The position numbers and the translations under genes were made by a program. This document shows, piece by piece, positions 15,773-24,348 of a stretch of 41,762 nt of DNA. Source of the stretch: Pseudomonadota bacterium (GTDB lineage: Bacteria; Pseudomonadota; Alphaproteobacteria; Rhizobiales; Beijerinckiaceae); contig JAEWKH010000114.1 of NCBI GenBank assembly GCA_023386155.1, positions 1 to 41,762 on the forward strand. Reading direction: 5' to 3'. A model generated the notes under the pieces. It saw only the letters and a list, made by a program, of their open reading frames with translations, ran no database searches and was not told where the DNA came from. Each line of letters begins with the position of its first letter. The stretch's first letter is position 1.

Positions 15773-16249
15773 ATGGCTGTGTCTCCTCAGTGGGATAGCG
15801 CTCGAGCCAGCGAGATCGTTTCGGCCCATGCCGGCCGTGACGGTGCTGCCCTTCCTATTCTCCACGCCCTCCAGGATGAATTCGGCTTTATCTCCGACGA
15901 GGCCATCCCGATCATTGCATCGGCTCTCAACCTGTCGCGCGCGGAGGTGCATGGAATCGTGACTTTCTATCACGATTTTCGCAGCAGTCCCGCGGGACGC
16001 CACGTCCTCAAGCTCTGCCGGGCGGAAGCCTGCCAGTCCATGGGCGGCGTGAAGCTCTCGGAAGAGTTCCTCCGGCGCGAAGGCCTGCACTGGGGAGAGA
16101 CGACACAGGACGGCGCCCTGACGATCGAAGCCGTCTATTGCCTCGGGCTTTGCACCTGTGCTCCCGCGGCCCATTATGACGGCGAACCGATTGCCAGGCT
16201 GAACCACGCGACTCTGGAGGCCCTGGCGCGGGAGGCGCGACAGGCATGA
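15773..16249 (+). CDS. fdsG: NAD-dependent formate dehydrogenase gamma subunit FdsG
   Basis: 158 residues from the ATG at 15773, which has a good ribosome site (AGAGGAAAG); frame further upstream is open but not coding-like. NuoE-like [2Fe-2S] protein: IVTFYHDFR, then CRAEACQSMGG, and EAVYCLGLCTCAP supply the four cluster cysteines. It passes electrons between the FdsA iron-sulfur chain and the FMN site in FdsB. Its stop overlaps fdsB by 4 bp (ATGA). It is the first gene of the operon encoding the soluble, oxygen-tolerant molybdenum formate dehydrogenase. Confidence 0.95.
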   Translation: MAVSPQWDSARASEIVSAHAGRDGAALPILHALQDEFGFISDEAIPIIASALNLSRAEVHGIVTFYHDFRSSPAGRHVLKLCRAEACQSMGGVKLSEEFLRREGLHWGETTQDGALTIEAVYCLGLCTCAPAAHYDGEPIARLNHATLEALAREARQA

Positions 16250-17802
16250 CCCGGATATTCATATCGCAGGATGCAGCCTCGATCGCGCTCGGTGCCCACC
16301 GCATCGCGCGCATCGTCGCCCAAGCCGCAGCAGAGCGGAACATCGCCCTGGACATCGTCCGAACCGGATCTCGCGGCCTGTTCTGGCTCGAACCAATGAT
16401 CGAGGTCGAGACGCCGGGAGGCCGGATCGCCTACGGTCCGCTGCAGCTCGACGATGTGGCTGGCCTGTTCGATGCCGGTTTCCTGACAGGGGGCGATCAC
16501 CCTCTGCGCATCGGCTGGATGGAGGAGGTTCCCTATCTCGCGCGCCAGCAGCGACTCGTCTTCCCGCGCTGCGGCTTAGTGGATCCACTTTCAGTCTCGG
16601 ACTACCGCACCCATGGGGGCTTCAGGGGATTGGAGCGCGCCCTGGACTGCACGCCCCAGGAGATCGTCGACACGGTCAAGCAGTCCGGCCTGCGTGGGCG
16701 CGGCGGAGCGGGCTTTCCGACCGGCATCAAATGGGACACGGTCCTCCATGCCGAGGCCGATCAGAAATACATCGTCTGCAACGCGGATGAGGGCGACAGC
16801 GGCACCTTCGCCGACAGAATGCTCATGGAGGGCGATCCCCTCTCCCTGATCGAAGGCATGATCATCGCGGCCCTCGCGGTCGGAGCCACGAAGGGCTTCA
16901 TCTATATCCGCTCGGAATATCCGCACGCCTTCCGCGCGATGAATGCGGCCATCGATACGGCCGAGCAGGCCGGCTATCTCGGCGCCTCCGTCATGGGCTC
17001 GGGCCGTTCCTTCACCCTGGAGGCCCGGCTCGGCGCCGGCGCCTATATCTGTGGCGAGGAAACCTCGCTTCTCGAAAGTCTCGAAGGCAAGCGTGGGATG
17101 GTGCGGGCGAAGCCTCCGCTACCCGCCATACAGGGTCTCTTCGGCAAGCCGACGGTCGTCAACAACGCCGTGTCCTTCGCGAGCGTGCCATGGATCCTGG
17201 AGCACGGCGCGAAGGCCTATGCGGATTACGGCATGGGCCGCTCGCGAGGCACGCTGCCCGTGCAGCTCGCCGGCAACGTCAAGCGCGGCGGCCTGATCGA
17301 AACCGCCTTCGGCGTCACTCTGCGCGAGCTGATCGAGGATTTCGGGGGCGGCACCTTCACAGGCCGTCCGGTGAAGGCAGTCCAGGTGGGTGGGCCCCTC
17401 GGAGCCTACTTCCCGGCCCATATGCTCGACATCCCGATGGATTACGAGAGCCTTGCCGCCGAAAAGGGGCTCGTCGGACACGGCGGCATCGTCGTGTTCG
17501 ATGACAGTGTCGACCTCTCCCGGCAAGCCCGTTTCGCCTTCGAGTTCTGCGCCAAGGAAAGCTGCGGGAAATGCACTCCCTGCCGCGTTGGCGCGGTGCG
17601 CGGCGTCGAGGTGATGGATCGCATCATCGCCGGTATCGAGCCCGAGAAGAATTTCGAGGTTCTCGAGGATCTGTGCCGCCTCATGACGGACGCTTCGCTC
17701 TGTGCCATGGGGGGATTGACACCCCTGCCGGTCATGAGCGCGCTCAGGCATTTCCCTGACGATTTCGACGGAATAAGAACCCTGCCTGCCGCGGCCGAGT
17801 GA
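16246..17802 (+). CDS. fdsB: NAD-dependent formate dehydrogenase beta subunit FdsB
   Basis: 518 residues, NuoF-like. The first ~110 residues form a thioredoxin-like NuoE-type extension usual in FdsB. The flavin and NAD sites follow: GLRGRGGAGFPTGIKW (FMN and NADH glycine-rich loop), YIVCNADEGDSGTFADR, and GAGAYICGEETSLLESLEG. The [4Fe-4S] motif ESCGKCTPCRVGA appears near residue 440. The protein reduces NAD with electrons from formate. It overlaps fdsG by 4 bp and is followed by fdsA after 13 bp. Confidence 0.96.
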   Translation: MTRIFISQDAASIALGAHRIARIVAQAAAERNIALDIVRTGSRGLFWLEPMIEVETPGGRIAYGPLQLDDVAGLFDAGFLTGGDHPLRIGWMEEVPYLARQQRLVFPRCGLVDPLSVSDYRTHGGFRGLERALDCTPQEIVDTVKQSGLRGRGGAGFPTGIKWDTVLHAEADQKYIVCNADEGDSGTFADRMLMEGDPLSLIEGMIIAALAVGATKGFIYIRSEYPHAFRAMNAAIDTAEQAGYLGASVMGSGRSFTLEARLGAGAYICGEETSLLESLEGKRGMVRAKPPLPAIQGLFGKPTVVNNAVSFASVPWILEHGAKAYADYGMGRSRGTLPVQLAGNVKRGGLIETAFGVTLRELIEDFGGGTFTGRPVKAVQVGGPLGAYFPAHMLDIPMDYESLAAEKGLVGHGGIVVFDDSVDLSRQARFAFEFCAKESCGKCTPCRVGAVRGVEVMDRIIAGIEPEKNFEVLEDLCRLMTDASLCAMGGLTPLPVMSALRHFPDDFDGIRTLPAAAE

Positions 17803-17815
17803 GAAAGTTCAGATC

Positions 17816-20659
17816 ATGGCCCTGATCCAGGAAATCGATTACGGTACGCCGCTCCGCCACGCGGACAAGCTCGTTACGCTGGTCATCGACGGACAGTCGA
17901 TCGCCGTTCCCGCTGGAACATCCGTCATGGCGGCATCCATGATGATAGGCACGGAAATTCCCAAGCTCTGTGCGACGGACTCGCTGGAGCCCTTTGGCTC
18001 CTGCCGCCTCTGTCTCGTGGAGATCGAGGGCCGCCGCGGAACGCCGGCCTCCTGCACCACACCGGTGGAGGAAGGCATGGTCGTTCACACCCAGACGCCG
18101 CGGCTCGCCGACCTGCGGCGCGGCGTGATGGAACTCTACATCTCCGATCATCCGCTCGACTGCCTGACATGCTCGGCCAATGGCGACTGCGAATTGCAGG
18201 ACATGGCCGGCGCCGTGGGCCTGCGAGAGGTCCGCTACGGATACGATGGAGAGAACCACCTCAACGCACCGAAGGACGAGTCGAATCCGTACTTCACTTT
18301 CGAGGATTCGAAATGCATCGTCTGCTCGCGCTGCGTTCGCGCATGCGAGGAAACTCAGGGAACCTTCGCGCTCACCATCCAGGGGCGTGGCTTCGATTCC
18401 CGCGTGTCGCCGGGCGGCCTCGATTTCTTCGGCTCGGAATGCGTCTCCTGCGGAGCCTGTGTGCAGGCCTGCCCGACCGCGACCCTCAACGAGAAGAGCG
18501 TGATCGAACTCGGCACGCCGGAACATTCAGTCGTGACCACCTGCGCCTATTGCGGCGTCGGCTGCTCGTTCAAGGCGGAGATGAAGGGCGAAACAGTCGT
18601 CCGCATGGTCCCCTACAAGGGCGGCAAGGCGAATGAGGGCCATTCCTGCGTCAAGGGCCGCTTCGCCTGGGGCTATGCCACGCACAAGGATCGCATCACC
18701 AAGCCGATGATCCGCGAGAGGATCACGGATCCGTGGCGCGAGGTCTCATGGGAAGAGGCGCTCGCCCATGCCGCCAGCGAGTTCAAGCGGATCCAGGCCA
18801 AGTATGGCCGCAATTCCATCGGAGGCATCACCTCCTCCCGCTGCACCAACGAAGAGACATTTCTGGTGCAGAAGCTGGTCCGCGCAGGCTTCGGCAACAA
18901 CAACGTCGATACATGCGCCCGCGTCTGCCATTCGCCGACCGGCTACGGCCTGAAGACGACCCTCGGAACCTCGGCCGGCACACAGGATTTCGCGTCCGTC
19001 GCGGAGGCCGACGTCATCGTGGTCATCGGCGCGAACCCCACGGACGGGCATCCGGTCTTCGCATCGCGCATGAAGCGGCGTCTCCGGGACGGCGCCCGCC
19101 TGATCGTCATCGACCCACGCCGGATCGATCTCGTGGAAGCGCCGCACGTGAAGGCCGATTTCCATCTGCCCCTGAAGCCCGGCACCAATGTCGCCATGAT
19201 CAACGCCATCGCTCATGTGATCGTGACGGAGGGGCTGATCGATGAGGATTACGTGCGTGAGCGCTGCGACCTCGACGACTTCGAGGTCTGGGCCCGCTTC
19301 ATCGCCGACGAGCGGAACTCACCGGAGGCAACGGAGGAGTTCACCGGTGTCCCGGCCGCCGATGTCAGAGGAGCGGCGCGCCTCTACGCGAATGCCCGCA
19401 ACTCGGCGATCTATTACGGATTGGGCGTCACCGAGCACAGCCAGGGCTCGACTATGGTCATGGGCATGGCGAACCTTGCCATGGCGACCGGCAATATCGG
19501 CCGACTGGGTGTGGGCGTGAACCCGCTGCGCGGTCAGAACAACGTGCAGGGCTCCTGCGACATGGGGTCCTTCCCGCACGAGTTCTCCGGCTACCGGCAC
19601 GTGTCCGACGATGCGACCCGGCAGATGTTCGAAGCCTTCTGGGGCGTCGAACTCGACAGCGAGCCCGGCCTTCGCATTCCCAACATGCTGGACGAGGCGG
19701 TGACCGGCACCTTCAAGGCGCTCTACATCCAGGGCGAGGATATCGCGCAGTCTGACCCCGACACCCAGCACGTGACGGCGGGCCTGAGGGCCATGGAATG
19801 CGTGGTGATCCAGGACATCTTCCTGAACGAGACCGCCAAATACGCCCATGTCTTCCTGCCCGGTTCCTCCTTCCTGGAGAAGGACGGGACGTTCACCAAT
19901 GCCGAGCGGCGCATCAACCGGGTGCGCAAGGTCATGCGGCCCTTGGGCGGCATGGCCGATTGGGAGGTGACCATCGCCTTGTCCAAGTCGCTCGGCTTCC
20001 CGATGAGCTACGAGCATCCGAGCGAAATCATGGACGAGATCGCCCGGCTGACGCCGAGCTTCGCAGGCGTCTCCTACGAGAAGCTGGACATGCTGGGCTC
20101 GATTCAATGGCCTTGCAATGACGCCGCTCCTTACGGCACGCCGACAATGCACGTGGATCGCTTCGTGCGCGGCAAGGGCAAGTTCATGATCACGGAATTC
20201 GTGCCCACCGAGGAACGGACAGGTCCGCGCTTCCCGCTGATCCTGACGACGGGACGCATTCTGACGCAATACAATGTCGGGGCCCAGACACGACGAACGG
20301 CCAACAGTTTATGGCATCCCGAGGATGTGCTCGAGATCCATCCCTTCGACGCGGAGAGCCGTGGCATCGTCGACGGTGATCTCGTGGCCCTGGAGAGCCG
20401 TTCGGGCGATATCGCCCTGCGGGCCCAGATCAGCGAGCGGATGCAGCCGGGTGTGGTCTATACGACGTTCCATCACGCCAAGACCGGCGCGAATGTCATC
20501 ACCACCGATTACTCCGACTGGGCGACCAACTGCCCCGAATATAAGGTCACGGCCGTCCAGGTCCGCAAGACCAACCGCGCCTCCGACTGGCAGGCACGCT
20601 TCTACGAGGAGGATATCGCGCTGAAGCAGATTGGGACTCGCCTCGATGCCGCACAATAG
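17816..20659 (+). CDS. fdsA: NAD-dependent formate dehydrogenase alpha subunit FdsA (Mo-bisMGD)
   Basis: 947 residues. The N-terminal NuoG-like part holds a [2Fe-2S] ferredoxin domain (LEPFGSCRLCLVEIEG), a His/Cys cluster and two ferredoxin-like motifs (CIVCSRCVRACEE, CVSCGACVQACPTATL), then CAYCGVGCSF starts the catalytic domain. The molybdenum ligand is Cys371 in TCARVCHSPTGYG, with His372 next to it; there is no selenocysteine. The C-terminal molydopterin-binding domain (TTGRILTQYNVGAQTRR) is complete. It oxidises formate to CO2 in the cytoplasm. The sulfurtransferase gene fdsC (fdhD), often found between fdsA and fdsD, is missing here. Confidence 0.97.
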   Translation: MALIQEIDYGTPLRHADKLVTLVIDGQSIAVPAGTSVMAASMMIGTEIPKLCATDSLEPFGSCRLCLVEIEGRRGTPASCTTPVEEGMVVHTQTPRLADLRRGVMELYISDHPLDCLTCSANGDCELQDMAGAVGLREVRYGYDGENHLNAPKDESNPYFTFEDSKCIVCSRCVRACEETQGTFALTIQGRGFDSRVSPGGLDFFGSECVSCGACVQACPTATLNEKSVIELGTPEHSVVTTCAYCGVGCSFKAEMKGETVVRMVPYKGGKANEGHSCVKGRFAWGYATHKDRITKPMIRERITDPWREVSWEEALAHAASEFKRIQAKYGRNSIGGITSSRCTNEETFLVQKLVRAGFGNNNVDTCARVCHSPTGYGLKTTLGTSAGTQDFASVAEADVIVVIGANPTDGHPVFASRMKRRLRDGARLIVIDPRRIDLVEAPHVKADFHLPLKPGTNVAMINAIAHVIVTEGLIDEDYVRERCDLDDFEVWARFIADERNSPEATEEFTGVPAADVRGAARLYANARNSAIYYGLGVTEHSQGSTMVMGMANLAMATGNIGRLGVGVNPLRGQNNVQGSCDMGSFPHEFSGYRHVSDDATRQMFEAFWGVELDSEPGLRIPNMLDEAVTGTFKALYIQGEDIAQSDPDTQHVTAGLRAMECVVIQDIFLNETAKYAHVFLPGSSFLEKDGTFTNAERRINRVRKVMRPLGGMADWEVTIALSKSLGFPMSYEHPSEIMDEIARLTPSFAGVSYEKLDMLGSIQWPCNDAAPYGTPTMHVDRFVRGKGKFMITEFVPTEERTGPRFPLILTTGRILTQYNVGAQTRRTANSLWHPEDVLEIHPFDAESRGIVDGDLVALESRSGDIALRAQISERMQPGVVYTTFHHAKTGANVITTDYSDWATNCPEYKVTAVQVRKTNRASDWQARFYEEDIALKQIGTRLDAAQ

Positions 20660-20689
20660 GCGCTATGGCTCAATCGCAGGACGCGTCCC

Positions 20690-20968
20690 ATGAGCATCGA
20701 GAAGTTGACCCGCATGGCCAACCAGATCGCGAGCTTCTTCCGCTCCTATCCGGAAGACAAGGCCCTGGCCGGGATCCGCGACCACCTCATCGCCTTTTGG
20801 ACCCCGGACATGCGCAAAGCCATTCTGGCACATGCCAGCCAGGGAGGCGCCGGGCTGGATCCGCTCGTCATCAAAGCATTGCGAACGGTTCACGCGGGCG
20901 AAAGCCCGATCGAGAAGGGAGTTGCCAGCCCGGAGAAGGTCGGCCAGTTGGGGAGCGATGCCGGATGA
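20690..20968 (+). CDS. fdsD: Formate dehydrogenase delta subunit FdsD
   Basis: 92 residues. Short helical protein with the family pattern LTRMANQIASFFRSYP, GIRDHLIAFWTPDMR and GLDPLVIKALRTV. FdsD is required for an active Fds complex, probably in cofactor insertion or assembly. It begins 30 bp after fdsA and ends 13 bp before the convergent nitrile hydratase accessory gene, with no obvious terminator hairpin between them. The C-terminal tail after about residue 75 is variable in the family. Confidence 0.92.
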   Translation: MSIEKLTRMANQIASFFRSYPEDKALAGIRDHLIAFWTPDMRKAILAHASQGGAGLDPLVIKALRTVHAGESPIEKGVASPEKVGQLGSDAG

Positions 20969-20981
20969 CCGGTCCCCTCAA

Positions 20982-21383
20982 CTATCGAAGCGGATCGTTC
21001 TCGAGCAGGATCGGCTGGCCATGAGGCGTCGCGTGCGCAGCGCGATCCCAGGCCTGCCGCCGGGCCGCCAGAGCCGATCCGCTCGCAATTCCCTTGGCGC
21101 TGACCAGATGTTCGATCGCGGAGAGCCAATGCCGGTAGTAGGTCGAACCGTCGTCGCAATCGCCAGCAGCCTGGGCCCGCTTGATCTCCGCTGACAGCGC
21201 GGCGGCCCATTCCGACCAGGTGAACAGCCCACGCTCGTACAAGACCAGCGTCATGGCGAAGGCTTGCGCCTCCCAGGGCTCGCGGAAGACGGGCTCACCG
21301 TCATCGCCGCGAGGGATCGGCGTCACCTCGGCTGCCGCTCGGGCAAGTTCCTCATGCGGGCTCAAGATAGCTCTCCCATGCAT
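20982..21383 (-). CDS. Nitrile hydratase accessory (activator) protein
   Basis: 133 residues from an ATG at 21383 that overlaps the beta-subunit gene by 32 bp; a TTG at 21365 is an alternative, and more distant upstream starts lie deep inside the beta gene. The signature EPWEAQAFAMTLVLYERGLFTW followed by WAAALSAEIKRAQ (given here in part) is that of the nitrile hydratase accessory family, which resembles the beta-subunit N-terminus and acts as a metallochaperone by exchange for cobalt loading. C-terminal YYRHWLSAIEHLV matches beta-subunit helices. Third gene in the alpha-beta-accessory order. Confidence 0.9.
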   Translation of the reverse strand: MHGRAILSPHEELARAAAEVTPIPRGDDGEPVFREPWEAQAFAMTLVLYERGLFTWSEWAAALSAEIKRAQAAGDCDDGSTYYRHWLSAIEHLVSAKGIASGSALAARRQAWDRAAHATPHGQPILLENDPLR

Positions 21384-22011
21384 CGATGGACACGACGAGG
21401 GCCGGATCGGCTTCCTCACCCCACAACTCCCGGCCCGCAAAGCTGATGGTGTAGAGCCATTGCGGGTTTTCGCCCTGAGACCGGGCATTCGTGTCCGGGA
21501 ACACGTGTGCGCCATGCACCCGTTCAACCACCCCCCTCTTGCCGCGGGCATAGCGGGGCAGCCGGGTGTGGCCCGTGGGGTGCATGTTGCGCGTCAGGAC
21601 ATGATCCCCGACCGCGAAGCGCGCCGGCTGCTCGATCCGGCGCTCGGTAGGGCCGCCGCGGGCCAGCACCGTCGGGACATCGTCCGCCTTGAGGACGCGC
21701 TTGACCGGTACCGGCTCGTCAAGGGCCTTTCCGAGTCTCAATTCTTCCGGCGAGACGAGCCCAGCCTTGACGACCAGCTTTTCAAGACCCTTGATCCAGA
21801 TCTCGTAATAGCTCGAAGTGAGGTATTCAGGGGGCGGCAGGGACTCGCGGGCATGACGGCTCATGTCGAGATTCCAGCTGCCCGTGGCGCCCATGGCCAG
21901 GGTCACGCCAAAGGCCCGCCGCTCCCATGCGGCATGGAACCAGGGCTCGTCCTGTTCGACCGCGACCGGCCCGAACCCCATCATGCCGCCGAGATCCTGT
22001 GCGCCGTTCAT
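21352..22011 (-). CDS. nthB: Nitrile hydratase beta subunit
   Basis: 219 residues, normal length. The family start MNGAQDLGGMMGFGPV is clear; later SYYEIWIKGLEKL, then the C-terminal SH3-like domain with FAVGDHVLTRNMHPTGHTR and RYARGKRGVVERVHG. It forms the heterotetramer with the alpha subunit and helps shape the active site. The start overlaps the alpha stop by 4 bp. Nitrile hydratase converts nitriles to amides in the cytoplasm. Confidence 0.96.
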   Translation of the reverse strand: MNGAQDLGGMMGFGPVAVEQDEPWFHAAWERRAFGVTLAMGATGSWNLDMSRHARESLPPPEYLTSSYYEIWIKGLEKLVVKAGLVSPEELRLGKALDEPVPVKRVLKADDVPTVLARGGPTERRIEQPARFAVGDHVLTRNMHPTGHTRLPRYARGKRGVVERVHGAHVFPDTNARSQGENPQWLYTISFAGRELWGEEADPALVVSIDAWESYLEPA

Positions 22012-22637
22012 CGCAAAGCCTCCGGTCGCAGGGCCAAGCCCGTGCCGATCATGGAATCCCGGGTCACGAGGTCGGCCAGAGCCTCCTCGCCCATCCCTTC
22101 AGTTCCCTCCGGACGCATCGGAATCACCAGGTACCGGACCTCGGCGGTCGAGTCCCAGACGCGAATGCGAGTGGTCTCCGGCAGGCTCACGCCGAACTCG
22201 GCCAGAACGCCGCGCGGGTCGAGCACGGCCCGGGACCGGTAAGGTGCGGACTTGTACCAGACCGGGGGCAGCCCGAGGACGGGCCAAGGATAGCAGGAGC
22301 ACAGGGTGCAGACGACCATGTTGTGCTCGTCCGGGGTGTTCTCGACCGCCACCATGTGCTCACCCTGGCGCCCGACAAAGCCCAGCGAGGCGATGGCTGC
22401 CGTCGCATCGCTCAGGAGCCACGCGCGGTATGCCGGATCTGCCCAGGCCTTGGCCACGACCCTGGCCCCGTTGCGGGGCCCCACCTTGATCTCGTACGTC
22501 TCCACCAGAGCGTCGATGGCTGCCGGGTCTACATATCCCTTTTCGACCAGAATGGATTCGAGCGCACGCACGCGCAACTCGATCTCCGATAGGCGGCTGT
22601 GGTCGTCATGATCATGATGGTGATGGTCGTGCCCCAT
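22008..22637 (-). CDS. nthA: Nitrile hydratase alpha subunit (cobalt type)
   Basis: 209 residues from the ATG at 22637, giving a His-rich leader MGHDHHHHDHDDH common in rhizobial homologues. The metal motif VCTLCSC (Cys110, Cys113, Cys115) with threonine in the second position marks the Co(III) type rather than the Fe type (CSLCSC). YPWPVLGLPPVWYKS and DPRGVLAEFG are family signatures. No amidase or aldoxime dehydratase gene is in the window to make a full nitrile pathway. A longer frame to 22697 exists, but this start fits homologues best. Confidence 0.96.
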   Translation of the reverse strand: MGHDHHHHDHDDHSRLSEIELRVRALESILVEKGYVDPAAIDALVETYEIKVGPRNGARVVAKAWADPAYRAWLLSDATAAIASLGFVGRQGEHMVAVENTPDEHNMVVCTLCSCYPWPVLGLPPVWYKSAPYRSRAVLDPRGVLAEFGVSLPETTRIRVWDSTAEVRYLVIPMRPEGTEGMGEEALADLVTRDSMIGTGLALRPEALR

Positions 22638-23010
22638 GCGTACAACCTTGGCCTGCCAGAGTGAATCGTGAGACATGCTACCATGGGATGAAGGCAAGGC
22701 CAGCCATGGAGTCGGCTATCGGCCTCACGAGCAGGGCTTTTGCGGCGGCAGGCCGATCCGGCCCTCACGATATTACGGCCGAGGCCATGGTGCGGAGCCT
22801 GCCGGATGGCTGCGCCCATGATGGCTGACAGACCTTCGTTCTCTGCCGATCTGCGTTGATTTGTGTCAATGCCTGGGCTGGAGAAGGCGCCCATGATGTG
22901 TCCGAATTCGTTGAGAACGATCCTTCGGTCTACCGCCAAGCTGCCCGATCGCCCGACCCGTTCAAGGACGATCAGCCTCTTCACGGACCGACTTAACTGC
23001 GGAGGGCTTC
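22638..23010. other. Divergent intergenic region with one FNR-type box
   Basis: 373 bp between the nitrile hydratase alpha gene and the small gene at 23011. No convincing gene is seen in it. The only clear signal is the FNR/FixK-type box at 22856-22869. Confidence 0.6.
22856..22869. promoter_or_regulatory. FNR/FixK-type box TTGATTTGTGTCAA
   Basis: A close match to the FixK/FNR consensus TTGAT-N4-ATCAA with one arm base differing. The centre is about 148 bp from the start at 23011 and about 226 bp from the nitrile hydratase alpha start, so the rightward stress/alcohol-dehydrogenase operon is the likelier target. Confidence 0.7.
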
Positions 23011-23292
23011 ATGACAATCGGTGACGTGCGCTCGCCCGTTTCAGGCAAGCGGAAGGGGTACCGGGTCTATGAGCCGGACATCCTCCCGAGGCTCCAGTCG
23101 CTGCTGGCAACCCTCGCCGACCTGGATGTCGCCCATGCGAGCAGCCTGCTGGTGATCGAGAGCGGGGACCTGGACGATATCCGCAAGGAGCAGCTGATCG
23201 CCGACCTCTGGGAAACCCATTGCACGCGGCGCGCCCCATATGTCAGGGAAGTCGAGGCGCTCGGCAAGAGGGCGGAAGCCGCGTTTCATTGA
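23011..23292 (+). CDS. Hypothetical protein, 93 aa
   Basis: I do not recognise the family. The ATG at 23011 has a ribosome site (GGAGGG). The protein is soluble and helical, with a central charged, leucine-rich part (ILPRLQSLLATLADLDVAHA) and an end rich in Arg and Glu; one cysteine is seen (near THCTRR). It sits 9 bp before the alcohol dehydrogenase gene and is downstream of an FNR-type box, so it is likely part of the low-oxygen operon 23011-25191. Confidence 0.7.
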   Translation: MTIGDVRSPVSGKRKGYRVYEPDILPRLQSLLATLADLDVAHASSLLVIESGDLDDIRKEQLIADLWETHCTRRAPYVREVEALGKRAEAAFH

Positions 23293-23301
23293 GGCTGCCC
23301 C

Positions 23302-24285
23302 ATGAAGGCCATGGTCCTCCACAAGATGCGAATGCCTTTGGCAATGGAAGAGCGACCGGTGCCGTCGCCTGGGCCGGGCGAAATCCGCGTTGCGGTGGAG
23401 GCCTGCGCGGTGTGCCGGACCGATCTCCACGTGGTCGATGGCGACCTGCTGCAACCCAAACTGCCCCTCATTCCCGGCCATGAGATCGTGGGGCGCGTGG
23501 AGGCGCTCGGATCCGGTGTCCGCCATCATCAACTGGGGGAGCGCGTCGGCATTCCCTGGCTCGGCCATACCTGCGGGCATTGCCCCTACTGCGTCTCGGG
23601 ACATGAAAACCTGTGCGATGAGCCCTTGTTCACGGGTTACACCCGTGACGGCGGCTTTGCCTCCCACGCGATAGCCGATGAGACCTATGCCTTCAGCCTG
23701 CCGGACGAAGGCGATCCCGCTGCCATGGCCCCGCTCCTCTGCGCAGGATTGATCGGCTGGCGCTCGCTGGTCGCCGCGGGTCCCGGAGAAAAGATCGGCA
23801 TCTACGGGTTCGGCGCAGCGGGTCACATCATCACCCAGGTCTGCACATGGCAAGGGCGGCGTGTCTTTGCCTTTACACGCCCGGGCGACATCGCCGCCCA
23901 GGATTTTGCCCGCACGCTCGGTTCTGCCTGGGCGGGTGATTCCGATCAGGAGCCTCCCGAACGCCTTGACGCGGCGATCATCTTCGCGCCCGTGGGCGAT
24001 CTCGTTCCGTTGGCGCTCGGCGCCGTGCGGAAAGGCGGACGCGTGGTGTGCGGTGGCATCCACATGAGTGACATCCCGCAATTTCCCTACCGGCTTCTCT
24101 GGGAGGAGCGGCAGGTCGTGTCCGTCGCCAACCTCACCCGCCAGGATGCCGTGGATTTCCTGGCGATCGCTCCCAAGGCCCCAATCAGGACACACACGGT
24201 GCGCTATCCCCTGAATGCCGCAAATGAGGCACTGGACGACCTGCGATCCGGACGTCTCCAGGGAGCCGCGGTCCTGATCCCTTGA
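23302..24285 (+). CDS. Zinc-dependent alcohol dehydrogenase (MDR superfamily)
   Basis: 327 residues. Catalytic zinc ligands are seen in CAVCRTDLHV and IPGHEIVG; the structural zinc site is HTCGHCPYCVSGHENLC. A Rossmann fold follows with IGIYGFGAAGHI (GxGxxG). It oxidises alcohols or reduces aldehydes with NAD(P); the exact substrate cannot be told. The closest-looking group is the AdhA/AdhP-like enzymes found beside universal stress genes in alphaproteobacteria. It is the middle gene of a likely operon with the 93-aa protein (9-bp gap) and the universal stress protein (63-bp gap). Confidence 0.9.
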   Translation: MKAMVLHKMRMPLAMEERPVPSPGPGEIRVAVEACAVCRTDLHVVDGDLLQPKLPLIPGHEIVGRVEALGSGVRHHQLGERVGIPWLGHTCGHCPYCVSGHENLCDEPLFTGYTRDGGFASHAIADETYAFSLPDEGDPAAMAPLLCAGLIGWRSLVAAGPGEKIGIYGFGAAGHIITQVCTWQGRRVFAFTRPGDIAAQDFARTLGSAWAGDSDQEPPERLDAAIIFAPVGDLVPLALGAVRKGGRVVCGGIHMSDIPQFPYRLLWEERQVVSVANLTRQDAVDFLAIAPKAPIRTHTVRYPLNAANEALDDLRSGRLQGAAVLIP

Positions 24286-24348
24286 CGCAGGAAAAAGCAG
24301 ATGCCGTTCCCTTCACAAGCCGAAGCACATTCTCAGCAGGAGGAAGCC

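Noticed and set aside
16573..16596. Sequence TTAGTGGATCCACTTTCAG resembling the palindromic repeat core
   Set aside because: It lies in conserved fdsB coding sequence and lacks the GTGCGAAAAA arm; similarity is chance.
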